Below, piece by piece: positions 55,501-64,000 of a stretch of DNA of 64,000 nt. The notes beneath the pieces are model-generated. The model did not search any database and was not told where the DNA came from. It saw only the letters and a list, made by a program, of their open reading frames with translations. The stretch is from an uncultured Roseovarius sp. (GTDB lineage Bacteria; Pseudomonadota; Alphaproteobacteria; Rhodobacterales; Rhodobacteraceae): the NCBI GenBank assembly GCA_947497295.1, contig CANMFU010000001.1:930001-994000 (forward strand), read 5' to 3'. Position numbers and translations under genes: made by a program. Position 1 is the stretch's first letter. The number at the start of each line of letters is the position of its first letter.

Positions 55501-56146
55501 GCAAAGCCACCAGCGAGGACGAGCAGGCCGTATCGACCGCAAAGCAGGGTCCGGCCAACCCGAGCGTGTAGGAAATTCGGCCTGCCGCCACGCTGGGCGC
55601 ATTCCCCGACGCGACATAGGCGTCTATCGCCTCGGGCCCGCGTTTCAGAACCCGTTGGAAGTGATCGGTGTTGCAGACGCCGACAAAGATTCCGGTCGCG
55701 CTGCCAGACAGGCTGGACGGGTCGATCCCGGCATGCTCAAACGCCTCCCACGCGACCTCTAGTAGCAGGCGTTGTTGTGGGTCCATCGTCGCCGCTTCGC
55801 GCGGGGTGATGCCGAAATGTTCGGCGTCGAAACCGGCTACATCATCCAGAAATCCACCCAGATTCGCCGATATTTTTCCCGGCGCGTCCGGGTCGGGGTC
55901 GAACCACGCCGCGCTGTCCCAGCGGTCCCGGGGAACCTCGCTTATGGCTTCGCTGCCGTCCGTCAGAAATCGCCAGTATTCGTCCGGCCCGGTTATGCCC
56001 CCAGGAAGACGGCAGCCGATGCCCACGACGGCAACGGGAGCGGCACGGCGGCCGGATGCCTGCTCCAGTTCGTCATTGAGGCGCAGCGCCAGCACAGCAA
56101 GCTGTTTCTGCGACAAGCCTTTGATCCGTTGGAGAAAAGCGTTCAT
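49520..56146 (-). CDS. PKS3: modular polyketide synthase, KS-AT-DH-MT-KR-ACP
   Basis: 2208 residues. N-terminal docking helices (L-S-Q-K-Q-L-A-V-L-A-L-R-L), KS (Cys208; [11 protein letters not shown]), AT with G-H-S-A-G (Ser656) and the unusual F-A-A-H-S instead of H-A-F-H, DH (His961 in H-E-V-K-G; D-G-V-L-Q) whose first motif lacks the usual P-G, C-methyltransferase (L-E-I-G-A-G-T-G near 1434; N-V-L-H-A-T), a structural KR half, catalytic KR (T-G-G-F-G-G-I-G near 1807; Tyr1949 in H-Y-A-A-A-N) and ACP (M-D-S-L, Ser2121). No ER motif was found, so an alpha-methyl alkene is predicted if the DH works. The C-terminal helix (D-D-L-I-A-R-L-R-A-R-L) is docking-like. It overlaps both neighbours by 4 nt. 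Confidence 0.94.
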   Translation of the reverse strand: MNAFLQRIKGLSQKQLAVLALRLNDELEQASGRRAAPVAVVGIGCRLPGGITGPDEYWRFLTDGSEAISEVPRDRWDSAAWFDPDPDAPGKISANLGGFLDDVAGFDAEHFGITPREAATMDPQQRLLLEVAWEAFEHAGIDPSSLSGSATGIFVGVCNTDHFQRVLKRGPEAIDAYVASGNAPSVAAGRISYTLGLAGPCFAVDTACSSSLVALHQAIMALRAGSCDLALAGGVNVICEPGTMVSLSKSGMLAPDGRCKAFDEAADGFARGEGCGLVALKRLSDAVRDNDRIHAVIRGSALNHDGRSAGLTVPSRHAQESVIRAALADAAVSPEDVGYVEAHGTGTRLGDPIEIRALSSALTRGRQPGRPLIVGSAKTNFGHLESAAGIAGVIKTILALKNGQIPQHLHFHSGNPEVDWDRAGIEIAGTARDWPSWTERRIAGVSSFGFSGTNAHVILESAPPIAREAQPERARCLLVSARTEAALTDQAGRLSLALQAGDAEFAAITATLSTGRARLPERMAVVARSAEEAAEVLETVAAGRADDRAQRGHVEPGETNGVVFLCTGQGVQYPGMTRSLFAGSKVFREVIERCDAALGSQEGGQRLIDVLHRDNGRPSDLHRTEWTQPALYAVECGLAALWRSWGVQPAAVIGHSAGELAAASIAGVFTLEDGLKLAARRGRLLSRLPEGGAMAALFMGQQDAERVIAAHADKVSIAAVNARDSVVISGAVVGVDAVLDDLARAGVQGHRLHISFAAHSPMVDGALEDMARAAADIPAQSPTVPVAWNLTGGAALPGGAPDPSYWKRHLREPVRFADGMSRLRADGHRVFLEIGPHPVLSALAARDTDAFEPADRPIYLGSLRRDHDDLTEISRALAGLYVNGVPVDWAATCDTPRLRPVALPTYPFEHRRFWIDPPDRAQAAFAPVRGHQTIPGRRLDMPDPVYEADLSTSTLPWLAEHEVKGHAFVAGPVYLALAVSAAQDALARSDWDIADFNIAAPLRADDKPLRVQTRLNQTADGSVYFTTHSRPRDSADHVWIQHATGRLVARTAPAGQPRKDIVDVARRLADEKSAQAHLNRVAALGINLTGRFRSLQRLHRVDGEVYARIGREDAADAIGMPFCDPGLLDGVLQAAGAALPLRDAQAGKLFFLTAVERIVLYAPLPAPIWCHARLRSGSDGSVYHVDVTVFDDDGQDLGRLTGVRLTAQAQDMPDRAAAPQHYGLDWHAAPLLLPAARHLRAPDADKNDLGDRFQHLASQHDLGLYDRLLPVLDRLVRAYIVTALIRLGVNALPRGRHEIAALAEHLAIVPGQRMLFARLIEILAQGGLLDTQDGHVVLDAALPDDDAATLHVIAENEFGRTPELAILERCGAAVGDVLTGSADPLDCLFPGGSLTEARQLYVETPFARTFNGTISAMLERLIQDVPAGEGLRVLEIGAGTGATSEAALSALEGRIDAYHFTDVSQHFLDAALRRFGARAGFTAGLLDIERDPASQDVLRGQYDIVIAANVLHATRDLAQSVSNATSLLAPGGVIVMLEGVRPEPWVDLTFGMTPGWWRFSDRDLRRDYPLIAGAKWRELLGNAGLTDVASVGGSEDLGRGAAQQLLIAARKPLLRPRRVALLGVEGAFGTALKAALAAEGAVVVRSADAADEIVDLSVMQLVEIDETAVDLERQIEEVAVLAPLEQLQRLARDGAGGRLWIATCGLHTVGTQTPLRAARWQSPVAGLGRVAALEMPDMWGGLIDLDPGAAPEANAAALARSLLSDDTEDQCAWRRGICHVPRLVQRPAPDAAPGNPPGKLDQNGTYVITGGFGGIGAELARALADRGAGRIALLGRNPDENGPAMAAVRAAGAQAVAVQVDVSDHIALAKALADLTQEGGPIRGAFHAAAHLDAAPLAELTPARVRAMLRPKIAGTLALERLLAQHGAEFLVLFSSTTSLLGAQGFAHYAAANAFLDASASSPDRGLKVIPIGWGTWEVMRLASEEAQRSFGAQGLRPMPADAAIDALFGILGGTGSHRLVADIDWTRLVELHETRRARPMLSRLGQQEATQSAPAGANTETKADTDQSAAFLARIKAAPAAARLGMLETVVASEAAAAMGRGDGHDVARNRGLFDMGMDSLMSVELRRRLEKATGLTLPATLTFNYPTVNALARFIDAHLQTQPQPQAVAPPQRTTPPAPDAPAADPGTGDEDDLIARLRARLEELR

Positions 56147-59100
56147 GTCTCTGCCTCGTCATTCGGGTTGCCGTCCAGCTGCAACAAACGTTCGAGATCA
56201 TCGTCGCTCATGTCTGCGAGACCCTCAAACACATCCGCCGGTGCCTCCGTTTCGCGGCGCGCCGGCGGATTTTCATCCAGCCCCAATTCGACCATCAGCG
56301 CAGACCCCAGTTCGGCTAGCGACGGGTTTTCGAACAGCATCGTCGCGGGCAGTCGCCGTCCCAGAGACTTGCCGATGCGGTTCCGCAGTTCAATGGCCAA
56401 GAGCGAGTCGAGGCCGAGTTCACCAAACGGCGTGGCGGGATCAAGCTTGCGTCCCTCTGGCAGGGCAAAGGATCTGCGTATCGTGTCCTCAAGAAAGTCG
56501 TCAAGTGTCTTGCGCTTGCGATCGGGCGGTGCCGCTGCAATCCGTTGCAGGATGTCGTCCCCGTTCTGGCCCGCTTCCGGCGCCGCAGCCTGTTTCGGGC
56601 GCGGTGCGTCCTCGGCCGATACGGGCTGCACCGCAGAGGGAAAGACGGGATTCGCCGCGCCGCCGCGCCATGCTGTCAGTCGCTCCCAGTCAATCGGGCC
56701 GACAGCCACTTCGCCGCTGGCGTCCCGCATGAGATAGGCACAGGCGGCGCGCCCCTCAGAGGGGGACAGCGCCCCGATACCCTGTTCTGAGAGGCGCTCG
56801 ATAGTTGCCGGGTCGGCGGCGGCGCCGATGCCGCTCCAAGGCCCCCATGCGATCGCCAGTCCGGGCAAACCGCACGCCGCGCGCCTACGCATCAGCGCGT
56901 TCATTGCGGCGTTGGCCGCCGCATGGTTGGCTTGGGCCGGCGCGCCAAGAATAGACGCCAGCGAAGAGAACGCACAGAAGACATCCAGCGGATCGGCCCG
57001 CGTCAGGCGTTCCAGCAGCGATGTTCCGACAAACTTTGCCGCCATCACGGTCTCGATCGTCTTGCGGTCCTGCGATGTAATACCGGCATCGCACAATGTT
57101 CCCGCCGCGTGGATGACACCGCGCAGCGGCGGACCCTCCCGGCGAATGTCAGCGACGAGGCCCGCCATTTCCGCCGGGTCGGTGACATCGACGTTATACG
57201 TGTCGATCCGCACGCCTTCGGCGCGCATTTCGTCCAGCATTGATTTGGTCGCGGGCGTCAGGGCGCGGCGTCCAGTGGCGACGATCCGGCCCGCGCCGTC
57301 TTTGGCCAGACGCTGAACGGTGTCGAACCCAAGCCCGGAGAAGCCACCGGTCACCAGATAGGTGCCCGACGGGCGGATCCGAACAGGTTGATGGGTAAGC
57401 GTGAGGACGATCTTGCCCACATGCTCGCCCCGCGACATGAGGCGGAACGCCTCTTCTACATCGTTCATCGCAAAGCTCTGCCGCGGCAACGGCGTCAGCC
57501 GACCTGCGTCAAGTTCCGTCAGAACCCGCCGCAGAATCGCGCCGATGCGCTCGGGATCCTGGTCCGCCACGTCACCCCAGTTGACAGGCAAATAGCGGAT
57601 ACCGGGTGCAATACCGGACAGCGTCGCCGGTTCGCGCAGATCGCGAACGCCCAGTTCGATCATGCGCCCGCCCGCGGCCAGCGATTTCAGGCTGGCATCC
57701 GCCATCTCGCCAGAGAGCGAATTTAGAACCAGATCGACGCCGCGCCCGCCGGTGGCCTTCAGCACTTCATCCACAAAGCCGGGGCTGCGGGAATCCATCA
57801 CGTGTGCTGCACCCAGCGCGCGCATAAGGGCACGCTTTTCTTCGCTGCCCGCGGTGGCGAACACCTCGGCGCCAGCCGCGAGCGCGATCTGTAGGGCGGC
57901 CATTCCAACCCCGCCCGCTGCCGCATGGATCAGCACACGCTCGCCCGCGCGCAGGTGTCCCACTTCGCGCAGGCAGTAATCGGCCGTGACGAAGGGAATG
58001 GCGAAGGCCGCGCCATCAATCATGTCGAAATTTTCCGGCAAAGGCGCGGTCAGCGCTGCCGGAAGGGTCAGATGCGAGGCCAGCGCACCCGGGGACATGC
58101 CGACCACGGCATCGCCCAATGCGATGCCCTGCACATCCGCGCCCAAGGCCACAACGCGGCCCGCACATTCGCCGCCCAGCGGCGGCGCCCCCGGATATTC
58201 GCCAAGCGCGTTCAACACGTCGCGAAAGTTCAGCCCGGCCACCTCGACCGCGATCTCAATTTCGCCCGCGCCAGGGGCGCGCCGCGTCAGCGCGGCGCGT
58301 TCCAGACGCTCCAGCGTGCCCGGCACCTTGTTCACCAGTCTCCAGCTTGTCTGGTCATGGTCACTGGCCGGGGACGGCACCCAGGATGTGAGGCGCGCAA
58401 CAAGACGGGACGCGCCCCGCAGCGCCAATTCCGGCTCATCCGGCGCTTCCAGCAGGGCGGCCGCGAGGCGCGCCGGATCCTCCGATCCGGGCGCGATGTC
58501 GATGCGCCGACAGTCAAGATCGGGCAGCTCCAACGCCACGCTCCGGGCGAGACCGGCCACAGCCGCTTCTTCGGCGCGCGGCGTGTCGTGCTGGCGCGCC
58601 ACCCGGTCCGCGCCCCGGGTGATCAGGGTCAGCCTTGCGCCGGGTGCGGCATCTGCGACGGCCTGAATGGTCTCCAGCGCCGCCGCTGCGCGGTCCGCCG
58701 GTGATTGCCGCTCTGCGCCGCCCAGAACGACGATCCGGTCGGGCGACGTCCCGGCCTGAGCCAAACGCGTCAGCGTTGCGACAACGCCTTCGCCGGGATC
58801 GATTACCTCGGCGCACGCTCCGGCCAGGACGAGCGCGTCGCGCAGGCTGGCCGCAAGCGCGTCGGAATCGGGCACGATTAACCAGCGGTCCCGCAGGTTG
58901 CCGCCGACGCCAGCAACCAGCACCGCCTGCCGTGCCCGGCTGCCCGGCAGATCCGGATCGCCGTCCAGTGCTTCTGGCGTAGTGAAATCTGCGGTTTTCA
59001 GCAGGTCCAGCCAGCTTTGCCGGTCCAAAAGCGGGCCACCACTGCGAAGATCGGTGTCGCTATAGGCCCACCACCCTGAGGTCAGGCCGACAGTCAGATC

Positions 59101-62100
59101 GAACCACCGTCGCGGCGACGTGACCTCGAGTAAAATCAGACGCGCATCGGGCGCCATCACGCGCCGTATCCGCGCCAAAGTCGCGGCAAGATCGCGTGTT
59201 GCATGCACCACGTTGGCGCCGATCACCACGTCGAACGATCCCGGATTGATCCCCTGATCGACCAGTTCGCGTTCCAGATCAATCACTTGGAAGTGCATGC
59301 CCTCCCTATCGCCGAAACGCTCCTGCGCGCGTTCAACAAAACTGGGGCCGACATCGGTGAAGACATAATGTGTCCCGGCAGGGAGCCTGTCGATCACGCG
59401 CGCGGTGGTGCCGCCGGTGCCGCCTCCGATCTCTAGGATACGCAGGGGGCGGTCGATGCTGGAAATCAGAGACAGGATTTCCGCTATCAGGCCATTGTAA
59501 TAAACCGAAGTCGGGACTGTGCCATAAAGGTCTTCGGCGGTTCGGGTATCGCCGCCCGGGAACAGCAGGTCCAGCGGATCGACCCGCCCGCGCAGCGCAT
59601 CCGCAAGGCCAGCGCCCGCACGCAGCAGCATCTCTACCTCGGGCAGCGCGGCGGCAGGGGCTATCTGCCTCAAGTCCACCACCGCGTCCACCGGGCTGAG
59701 CGCGCGCAAAACCCGCCAGACATCGCCATCGCGCTGCAAGTCGCCCGCCTCGGCAAGGATCTCAAGCAGGCGCGAGAACAGCCGCCGGTGTCCGTCGACG
59801 ATCCCCAGTTGATTGGCCATTGCCGATTCCGCCACCATCGCACCTGCGGCGTACTGCCACCCGAGATCGGTGAACGTCTTGCGCAGAATTGGAATGCAGG
59901 CGGCATCCAACGCATCCGCGAAGATGTCGTACTGGTCCAAACCCGCCTTTCTGGCGAGATCGTCACTGTGCACCCCCGCCACGGCGATCAGATTTTCGGG
60001 AGAGGGCAACGCCGCGCGCGAAACCCACGTCATTTCATAAAGCGCGTCATGCAGGGGTCTGCCAGCGGCCGTCAGCGCCGGACGCTCTGCCAGCCGTCGC
60101 AGTCTGAGACCGGTCAGCGCCAGTACCGGACGCCCCTCTTTTGTTTCGGCATGAATGTCGCCGATAAGAATGTCGGCGCCTGCGGAGCGCACATCGACTT
60201 GCACACGCAGGCGGCGACCCGGCGCCCCGTCCAGCGCGAAACGGTCGGCGGCGAAAGGCAGAAACGCGCCAGCGCCTGCTGCGCGGGTGACCGGTGCGAC
60301 CCCGATCAGTTGCAAACAGCCGTCAAGCAGAAGCGGATGTATCGGCAATGCCGGGTCATGCGCAACCGTGTCGGGCAACGCGATTTCCCCGATCACCCTG
60401 CCGTCGATCACGCTCAGCGCTTCGATCACACGGAACGCCGGGCCAAGCGCGATCCCCTGCGTCTGCAATCTTTTGTAAAGGTCTGACGGATCGGCGCGCT
60501 CGCCGCGACCCGCCTTTGGCAACGCGGGCAACGCGCGCGTCTGTGCCGGTTTGGCGGATGCGTGACGCAGCCAGTTGCCCTGTTCGCTCAGGCGGCTGTG
60601 CACGGTGATCACCGTGTCGCGCGTCACGGTTTGCAGCGCTACGGCAGAGCCATCCCCCGGCAGCACTACCGGCGCCTCGAACACGATGTCGTCAAGCGCA
60701 ACGGCGCCATCCGTCGCCTTGCGGGACGCAATCTGCGCGGCGCTCATCATCGACAGCAACGCCGCGCCGGGTAGAATTGTGCGCCCGTTCACCACGTGAT
60801 CGGCCAACCAGTCTGGCGCATTGGCGCAGGCTGAACCTTGCCATATCCGCGCCTCTTCCAGCGCCACGGGCAGCGCGCTGCCGAGCAGCCCCGGAGCGGT
60901 GGTCGCCGTTTGCGGCGCATCCGCGCGCGGCGCGATCCAGTGCCGGTCACGGGCGAACGGGTAGGTCGGAATATCTACGATCCGGCCGCCGCGCAGTTCT
61001 TCGACGGCCTTCCAGTCGACCGGGACACCAATTGTCCAGAGCGCACCAAGCGCGTCCTGCATCTGACCCCATTCGCTGCGTCCACGGCGCATCGAGGCGG
61101 CGAAAGTGGCCCCGTTGGCCAGTCCATCACCGTCCAATGTCTCGCGCGTCAGCGCCGTCAGCACCGGTTGCGGACCGACCTCAAGGAAGGCGGTGGCACC
61201 TAGCCGCGCAAGTTCCGTTGCGCCATCGGCAAAGCGTACCGCATCGCGCATGTGGCGCCGCCAGTAGGCCGCGGTGCCGATTGTCGCCGCATCGGCGCTC
61301 TTGCCGGTGAGGTTCGAAATCAGGCGCAGGCTGGGCCGTCCGTAGGGTATATTACTGGCAACCGTCTCAAAGGCGTCGAGCGCGGGATCGACCAGCGCGG
61401 AATGGAAGGCGTGCGAAACCGGCAGGCGACGGAATTGGATATTCTGCGCGGCAAACTCGGCAGCCAGCAGGTCCAACGCATCCTGCGAGCCCGAGACGAC
61501 GGTCTGCTCGGGCGCATTCACTGCGGCGATATCGAGCCCTTCTTTCAGTATTGCGCGCACGGTCGCCTCTGGAGCGGCCACCGACAGCATGCCGCCGCCT
61601 GCGGGCAACGCATCCATCAGGCGGCCACGCTCGGCCACCAGATCCAGCGCCGCGTCAAAGCTCATCACTCCAGCGACGCAGGCTGCGGCGAACTCTCCGA
61701 CCGAGTGGCCGATCACCATGTCCGGCTGCACGCCCCACGATGCCCAAAGCTGTGCAAGCGCGTATTCCAAAGCAAAAAGCGCCGGCTGCGTATAGAGTGT
61801 CTGGTCAAGCAGCCGCTCTGTCCCGTTTACGCCGAACATCACGTCGAGCAGCGGCGCATCAAGCCGCGTCTCCAGCCGTGCGGCGGCGCGCTCGAGCGTG
61901 TCCCGGAACACCGGTGCCCGCGTATAAAGCTCGCGGCCCATTCCGGCAAATTGTGCGCCCTGTCCAGTGAACAAAAAGGCGATTTGCGGGATCTTGCGGA
62001 TCGGACCGGCGACCATGCCGGCGCCCGACGCAAGCGTCTGCATCGGATCTCGCAACGCTTGTGACGTCGCAGCGGTCACGGTTGCGCGGAAGGGTAGCTG

Positions 62101-63657
62101 CGCACGTCCGGCATTTGCCGTACGGCACAGATCGGCCAGCGCAGGAGCGCCGGGGCGACCCAAGCGCTCGGCATGATGCGATGCCAGACGTCGCAAGGTC
62201 TCTTCGCCCGCGGCGGAAAGCGTGATGAGACCCGCCTCCGCTTCCGGCTCCGGTTCCGGCGGGTGATGCAGGGGTGCCTCCTCCACCACCACATGCGCGT
62301 TAGTGCCGCTGAAACCGAAAGAACTGACCGAGGCGATGCGCCGGTCGTTGATTGGTTCCCAAGGTTCGGATGCGACGGGAATCCGCAACGGCAGGTCGGA
62401 CCAGGGGATGTGCGGGCTGGGCGTCCGGAAATGCAGGTGGCGTGGGATCTGGCGGGCGCGCAGCATCATGACCAGCTTGATCAATCCGGTCACGCCGGCC
62501 GCACCCTCCAGATGGCCCAGATTGGTCTTGACCGACCCGACGACCAGTGGCGCCTGCCGGCCAGCAAAGACATTGCCCAGCGCGCGCATTTCCTGCGGGT
62601 CGCCCAGATTGGTGCCAGTGCCGTGCGCCTCAAGATACCCCAAACCTTCTGGTGCGACACCGGCATCGGCGAGCGCCGCGCGTATCACCGCCTCCTGCGC
62701 CGGTCCGCTGGGCGCGGTCAGGCCGCTGGACGGGCCGTCCTGATTCACGGCGCTGCCGCGCAGGACCGCGATCACACGGTCGCCGTCCGCTTGCGCGGTG
62801 GCCAGTGTCTTCAGCACAACCGCGCCGCAACCCTCGGCCCGGGCGAACCCGTCAGCGCTGGCGTCGAAAGTCTTGCAGCGACCGTCCGGCGACAGCATGT
62901 GTGCCCGCGACAGCGCGATGAATATCTCGGGCGACAGCATCAGGCTGACGCCGCCTGCGATGGCCAGGTCCGTTTCCCCGCGCCGCAAGGACTGTATCGC
63001 CTGATGCACGGCGACAAGCGAAGACGAACACGCTGTGTCGATGCTCACGCTCGGGCCTTGAAGGCCCAGCAGATAGGACAGGCGCCCCGAGATCACGCTG
63101 TGCGCAATACCCGACGTAAAATGCGCATCGAGAAGGGCCGGATCGCGCGCTGCCACCTGAAGATAGGTGTAGTCCGAGCTTGTCGCGCCGCAAAAGACGC
63201 CAGTGGCTGAACCAGTCAGCGAATCTGGCGCAATCCCGGCATGTTCCAGCGCCTGCCAAGCGGTCTGCAGGAACAGCCGTTGCTGCGGGTCCATGCTGCG
63301 CGCCTCGCGTAGCGAAATCCCGAACAGCGTCGCGTCGAATGCGTCAATGTGGTCGATAAACCCGCCTCGACGGGTCGAAATCCGGCCCTCACTATCGGGG
63401 TTCGGATCGTAAAGCCGGTCGTGATCCCATCGCCCCTCTGGCACCGGTCCTGTGGCATCCACGCCGCCCTCCAGCAGGTGCCAGAAGGCGTCCGGGCCTT
63501 CGGCCCCCGGCACGCGGCAGCCGATCCCGATAACCGCGATCGGCGCGTTCGCCTCGTCCTCTAGCGTGCGAATCCGCGCTTCGGCGGCATCCAGCGCGAT
63601 CATGGCGCGTTTCAGCGGCGAAAGCTGCGACTGTGTGGCGGGATCGGGCGTAGTCAT
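56143..63657 (-). CDS. PKS4: modular polyketide synthase, KS-AT-DH-MT-ER-KR-ACP
   Basis: 2504 residues, the largest gene. Docking helices ([11 protein letters not shown]), KS (Cys210; [11 protein letters not shown]), AT (G-H-S-V-G, Ser651; H-A-F-H, malonyl-CoA), DH (His954 in [19 protein letters not shown]), C-methyltransferase (L-E-I-G-G-G-T-G-G near 1410), ER (H-A-A-A-G-G-V-G near 1909), KR (T-G-G-F-S-G-L-G near 2104) and ACP (L-D-S-L, Ser2418). In the KR, the position of the catalytic tyrosine (Q-A-N-Y) is His2245 (Q-A-N-H-A-A-A-N). If that abolishes reduction, DH and ER would have no substrate and the unit stays an alpha-methyl ketone. The C-terminus ([10 protein letters not shown]) is docking-like. 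Confidence 0.94.
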   Translation of the reverse strand: MTTPDPATQSQLSPLKRAMIALDAAEARIRTLEDEANAPIAVIGIGCRVPGAEGPDAFWHLLEGGVDATGPVPEGRWDHDRLYDPNPDSEGRISTRRGGFIDHIDAFDATLFGISLREARSMDPQQRLFLQTAWQALEHAGIAPDSLTGSATGVFCGATSSDYTYLQVAARDPALLDAHFTSGIAHSVISGRLSYLLGLQGPSVSIDTACSSSLVAVHQAIQSLRRGETDLAIAGGVSLMLSPEIFIALSRAHMLSPDGRCKTFDASADGFARAEGCGAVVLKTLATAQADGDRVIAVLRGSAVNQDGPSSGLTAPSGPAQEAVIRAALADAGVAPEGLGYLEAHGTGTNLGDPQEMRALGNVFAGRQAPLVVGSVKTNLGHLEGAAGVTGLIKLVMMLRARQIPRHLHFRTPSPHIPWSDLPLRIPVASEPWEPINDRRIASVSSFGFSGTNAHVVVEEAPLHHPPEPEPEAEAGLITLSAAGEETLRRLASHHAERLGRPGAPALADLCRTANAGRAQLPFRATVTAATSQALRDPMQTLASGAGMVAGPIRKIPQIAFLFTGQGAQFAGMGRELYTRAPVFRDTLERAAARLETRLDAPLLDVMFGVNGTERLLDQTLYTQPALFALEYALAQLWASWGVQPDMVIGHSVGEFAAACVAGVMSFDAALDLVAERGRLMDALPAGGGMLSVAAPEATVRAILKEGLDIAAVNAPEQTVVSGSQDALDLLAAEFAAQNIQFRRLPVSHAFHSALVDPALDAFETVASNIPYGRPSLRLISNLTGKSADAATIGTAAYWRRHMRDAVRFADGATELARLGATAFLEVGPQPVLTALTRETLDGDGLANGATFAASMRRGRSEWGQMQDALGALWTIGVPVDWKAVEELRGGRIVDIPTYPFARDRHWIAPRADAPQTATTAPGLLGSALPVALEEARIWQGSACANAPDWLADHVVNGRTILPGAALLSMMSAAQIASRKATDGAVALDDIVFEAPVVLPGDGSAVALQTVTRDTVITVHSRLSEQGNWLRHASAKPAQTRALPALPKAGRGERADPSDLYKRLQTQGIALGPAFRVIEALSVIDGRVIGEIALPDTVAHDPALPIHPLLLDGCLQLIGVAPVTRAAGAGAFLPFAADRFALDGAPGRRLRVQVDVRSAGADILIGDIHAETKEGRPVLALTGLRLRRLAERPALTAAGRPLHDALYEMTWVSRAALPSPENLIAVAGVHSDDLARKAGLDQYDIFADALDAACIPILRKTFTDLGWQYAAGAMVAESAMANQLGIVDGHRRLFSRLLEILAEAGDLQRDGDVWRVLRALSPVDAVVDLRQIAPAAALPEVEMLLRAGAGLADALRGRVDPLDLLFPGGDTRTAEDLYGTVPTSVYYNGLIAEILSLISSIDRPLRILEIGGGTGGTTARVIDRLPAGTHYVFTDVGPSFVERAQERFGDREGMHFQVIDLERELVDQGINPGSFDVVIGANVVHATRDLAATLARIRRVMAPDARLILLEVTSPRRWFDLTVGLTSGWWAYSDTDLRSGGPLLDRQSWLDLLKTADFTTPEALDGDPDLPGSRARQAVLVAGVGGNLRDRWLIVPDSDALAASLRDALVLAGACAEVIDPGEGVVATLTRLAQAGTSPDRIVVLGGAERQSPADRAAAALETIQAVADAAPGARLTLITRGADRVARQHDTPRAEEAAVAGLARSVALELPDLDCRRIDIAPGSEDPARLAAALLEAPDEPELALRGASRLVARLTSWVPSPASDHDQTSWRLVNKVPGTLERLERAALTRRAPGAGEIEIAVEVAGLNFRDVLNALGEYPGAPPLGGECAGRVVALGADVQGIALGDAVVGMSPGALASHLTLPAALTAPLPENFDMIDGAAFAIPFVTADYCLREVGHLRAGERVLIHAAAGGVGMAALQIALAAGAEVFATAGSEEKRALMRALGAAHVMDSRSPGFVDEVLKATGGRGVDLVLNSLSGEMADASLKSLAAGGRMIELGVRDLREPATLSGIAPGIRYLPVNWGDVADQDPERIGAILRRVLTELDAGRLTPLPRQSFAMNDVEEAFRLMSRGEHVGKIVLTLTHQPVRIRPSGTYLVTGGFSGLGFDTVQRLAKDGAGRIVATGRRALTPATKSMLDEMRAEGVRIDTYNVDVTDPAEMAGLVADIRREGPPLRGVIHAAGTLCDAGITSQDRKTIETVMAAKFVGTSLLERLTRADPLDVFCAFSSLASILGAPAQANHAAANAAMNALMRRRAACGLPGLAIAWGPWSGIGAAADPATIERLSEQGIGALSPSEGRAACAYLMRDASGEVAVGPIDWERLTAWRGGAANPVFPSAVQPVSAEDAPRPKQAAAPEAGQNGDDILQRIAAAPPDRKRKTLDDFLEDTIRRSFALPEGRKLDPATPFGELGLDSLLAIELRNRIGKSLGRRLPATMLFENPSLAELGSALMVELGLDENPPARRETEAPADVFEGLADMSDDDLERLLQLDGNPNDEAET

Positions 63658-64000
63658 TGCTTGAACCGATCCAGAAGCAGAGCTTCGACCTCTTCCTCGC
63701 TCATTGCCGCGATTTCCTGCGCGCGGCCTGCGCGAGCGGGGTCATCGCTCCGCGAAACAGGGGGCGGAGCGGTGCCTTCTGCCAGGCTTTCGGGTGGAGC
63801 TTTCAGCGCGGCGAGATAGCTTGCGAGCGCGTTGATCGTCGGGTGGTCAAACACCAGCGTTGCCGGCAGGCCCTGCGCGATGCCCAAGTCCTGAGCAAGT
63901 GTGTTGCGCAACTGAACTGCCATCAGCGAATCAAGCCCGAGGTCAAGCAGGCGCTCGTGATCCTGAGGTGGTTGATCAGGATTGCGTCGCAGGAGCCGTA
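63654..64000 (-). CDS. PKS5: C-terminal carrier domain and docking tail of a further PKS (partial)
   Basis: The gene enters from the right edge of the window; only its last 115 codons are visible. They contain an acyl carrier protein motif [13 protein letters not shown] with the phosphopantetheine serine, and the carrier helix region [11 protein letters not shown] linker and the docking-like end [10 protein letters not shown] follow. The tail resembles that of PKS4 and fits the docking helices at the PKS4 N-terminus. The stop overlaps the PKS4 start by 4 nt. More modules, and probably the loading module, lie beyond the window. Confidence 0.9.
   Translation of the reverse strand, partial: RLLRRNPDQPPQDHERLLDLGLDSLMAVQLRNTLAQDLGIAQGLPATLVFDHPTINALASYLAALKAPPESLAEGTAPPPVSRSDDPARAGRAQEIAAMSEEEVEALLLDRFKQ

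Noticed and set aside
1..64000. CRISPR arrays and tRNA or rRNA genes
   Set aside because: No regularly spaced repeat series and no tRNA T-loop/anticodon pattern or rRNA sequence was noticed on reading the window; a tRNAscan/Rfam run would be decisive.

Overview
The window is high-GC, densely coded DNA whose housekeeping genes (short-form HisG, a DUF1489 protein, class II ribonucleotide reductase NrdJ, a B12-riboswitch-controlled folate-independent methionine synthase pair) suggest an alphaproteobacterium of the Rhodobacteraceae/Roseobacter group. This is inferred from protein families and gene content only; nothing was searched against a database.

Layout. (1) 1-4.7 kb: core genes hisG, an outer-membrane beta-barrel protein, DUF1489 and nrdJ. 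(2) 5.1-9.1 kb: a minus-strand operon of winged-helix regulator, HlyD adaptor, FUSC/DUF2955 membrane protein and a membrane-anchored alpha/beta hydrolase, divergent from an HdeD-like gene. (3) 9.8-15.9 kb: two short-chain dehydrogenases (one very close to E. coli 7-alpha-hydroxysteroid dehydrogenase), a small membrane protein and two exported penicillin-binding-type serine hydrolases. (4) 15.9-25.8 kb: a degraded mobile-element zone with tniB, a tniQ broken by a nonsense codon, a recombinase fragment, a transposase interrupted by two copies of one 36-bp palindromic repeat, an adhesin fragment with in-frame stops and an IS481-like fragment. One intact cargo operon lies inside it: mesX-mesD behind a cobalamin riboswitch.

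(5) 25.8-64 kb (running off the right edge): a hybrid polyketide/non-ribosomal-peptide cluster. Leftward from 28.9 kb run a Sfp-type phosphopantetheinyl transferase, a Wzx/MOP-type flippase and a type II thioesterase. Rightward from 29.3 kb run NRPS1 (TubC docking-C-A-PCP), PKS1 (KS-AT-KR-ACP), NRPS2 (TubC docking-C-A-PCP) and two discrete alpha/beta hydrolases. Convergent to them, a leftward operon with 4-nt stop/start overlaps holds PKS5 (C-terminus only), PKS4 (KS-AT-DH-MT-ER-KR-ACP), PKS3 (KS-AT-DH-MT-KR-ACP), an unrecognised membrane protein and PKS2 (KS-AT-DH-ER-KR-ACP).

Terminal docking sequences suggest the order PKS5 > PKS4 > PKS3 > PKS2 > NRPS1 > PKS1 > NRPS2. PKS2 and PKS1 both end in a similar acidic tail with a hydrophobic end, and the only two TubC-type docking domains sit on NRPS1 and NRPS2. 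NRPS1 has a glycine-like specificity code, so NRPS1+PKS1 should build a 4-amino-3-hydroxybutanoyl unit inside a methyl-branched lipopeptide. No thioesterase or reductase domain ends NRPS2. Release may rely on the two hydrolases, which resemble exosortase-A-associated hydrolases and lack a standard GxSxG serine.
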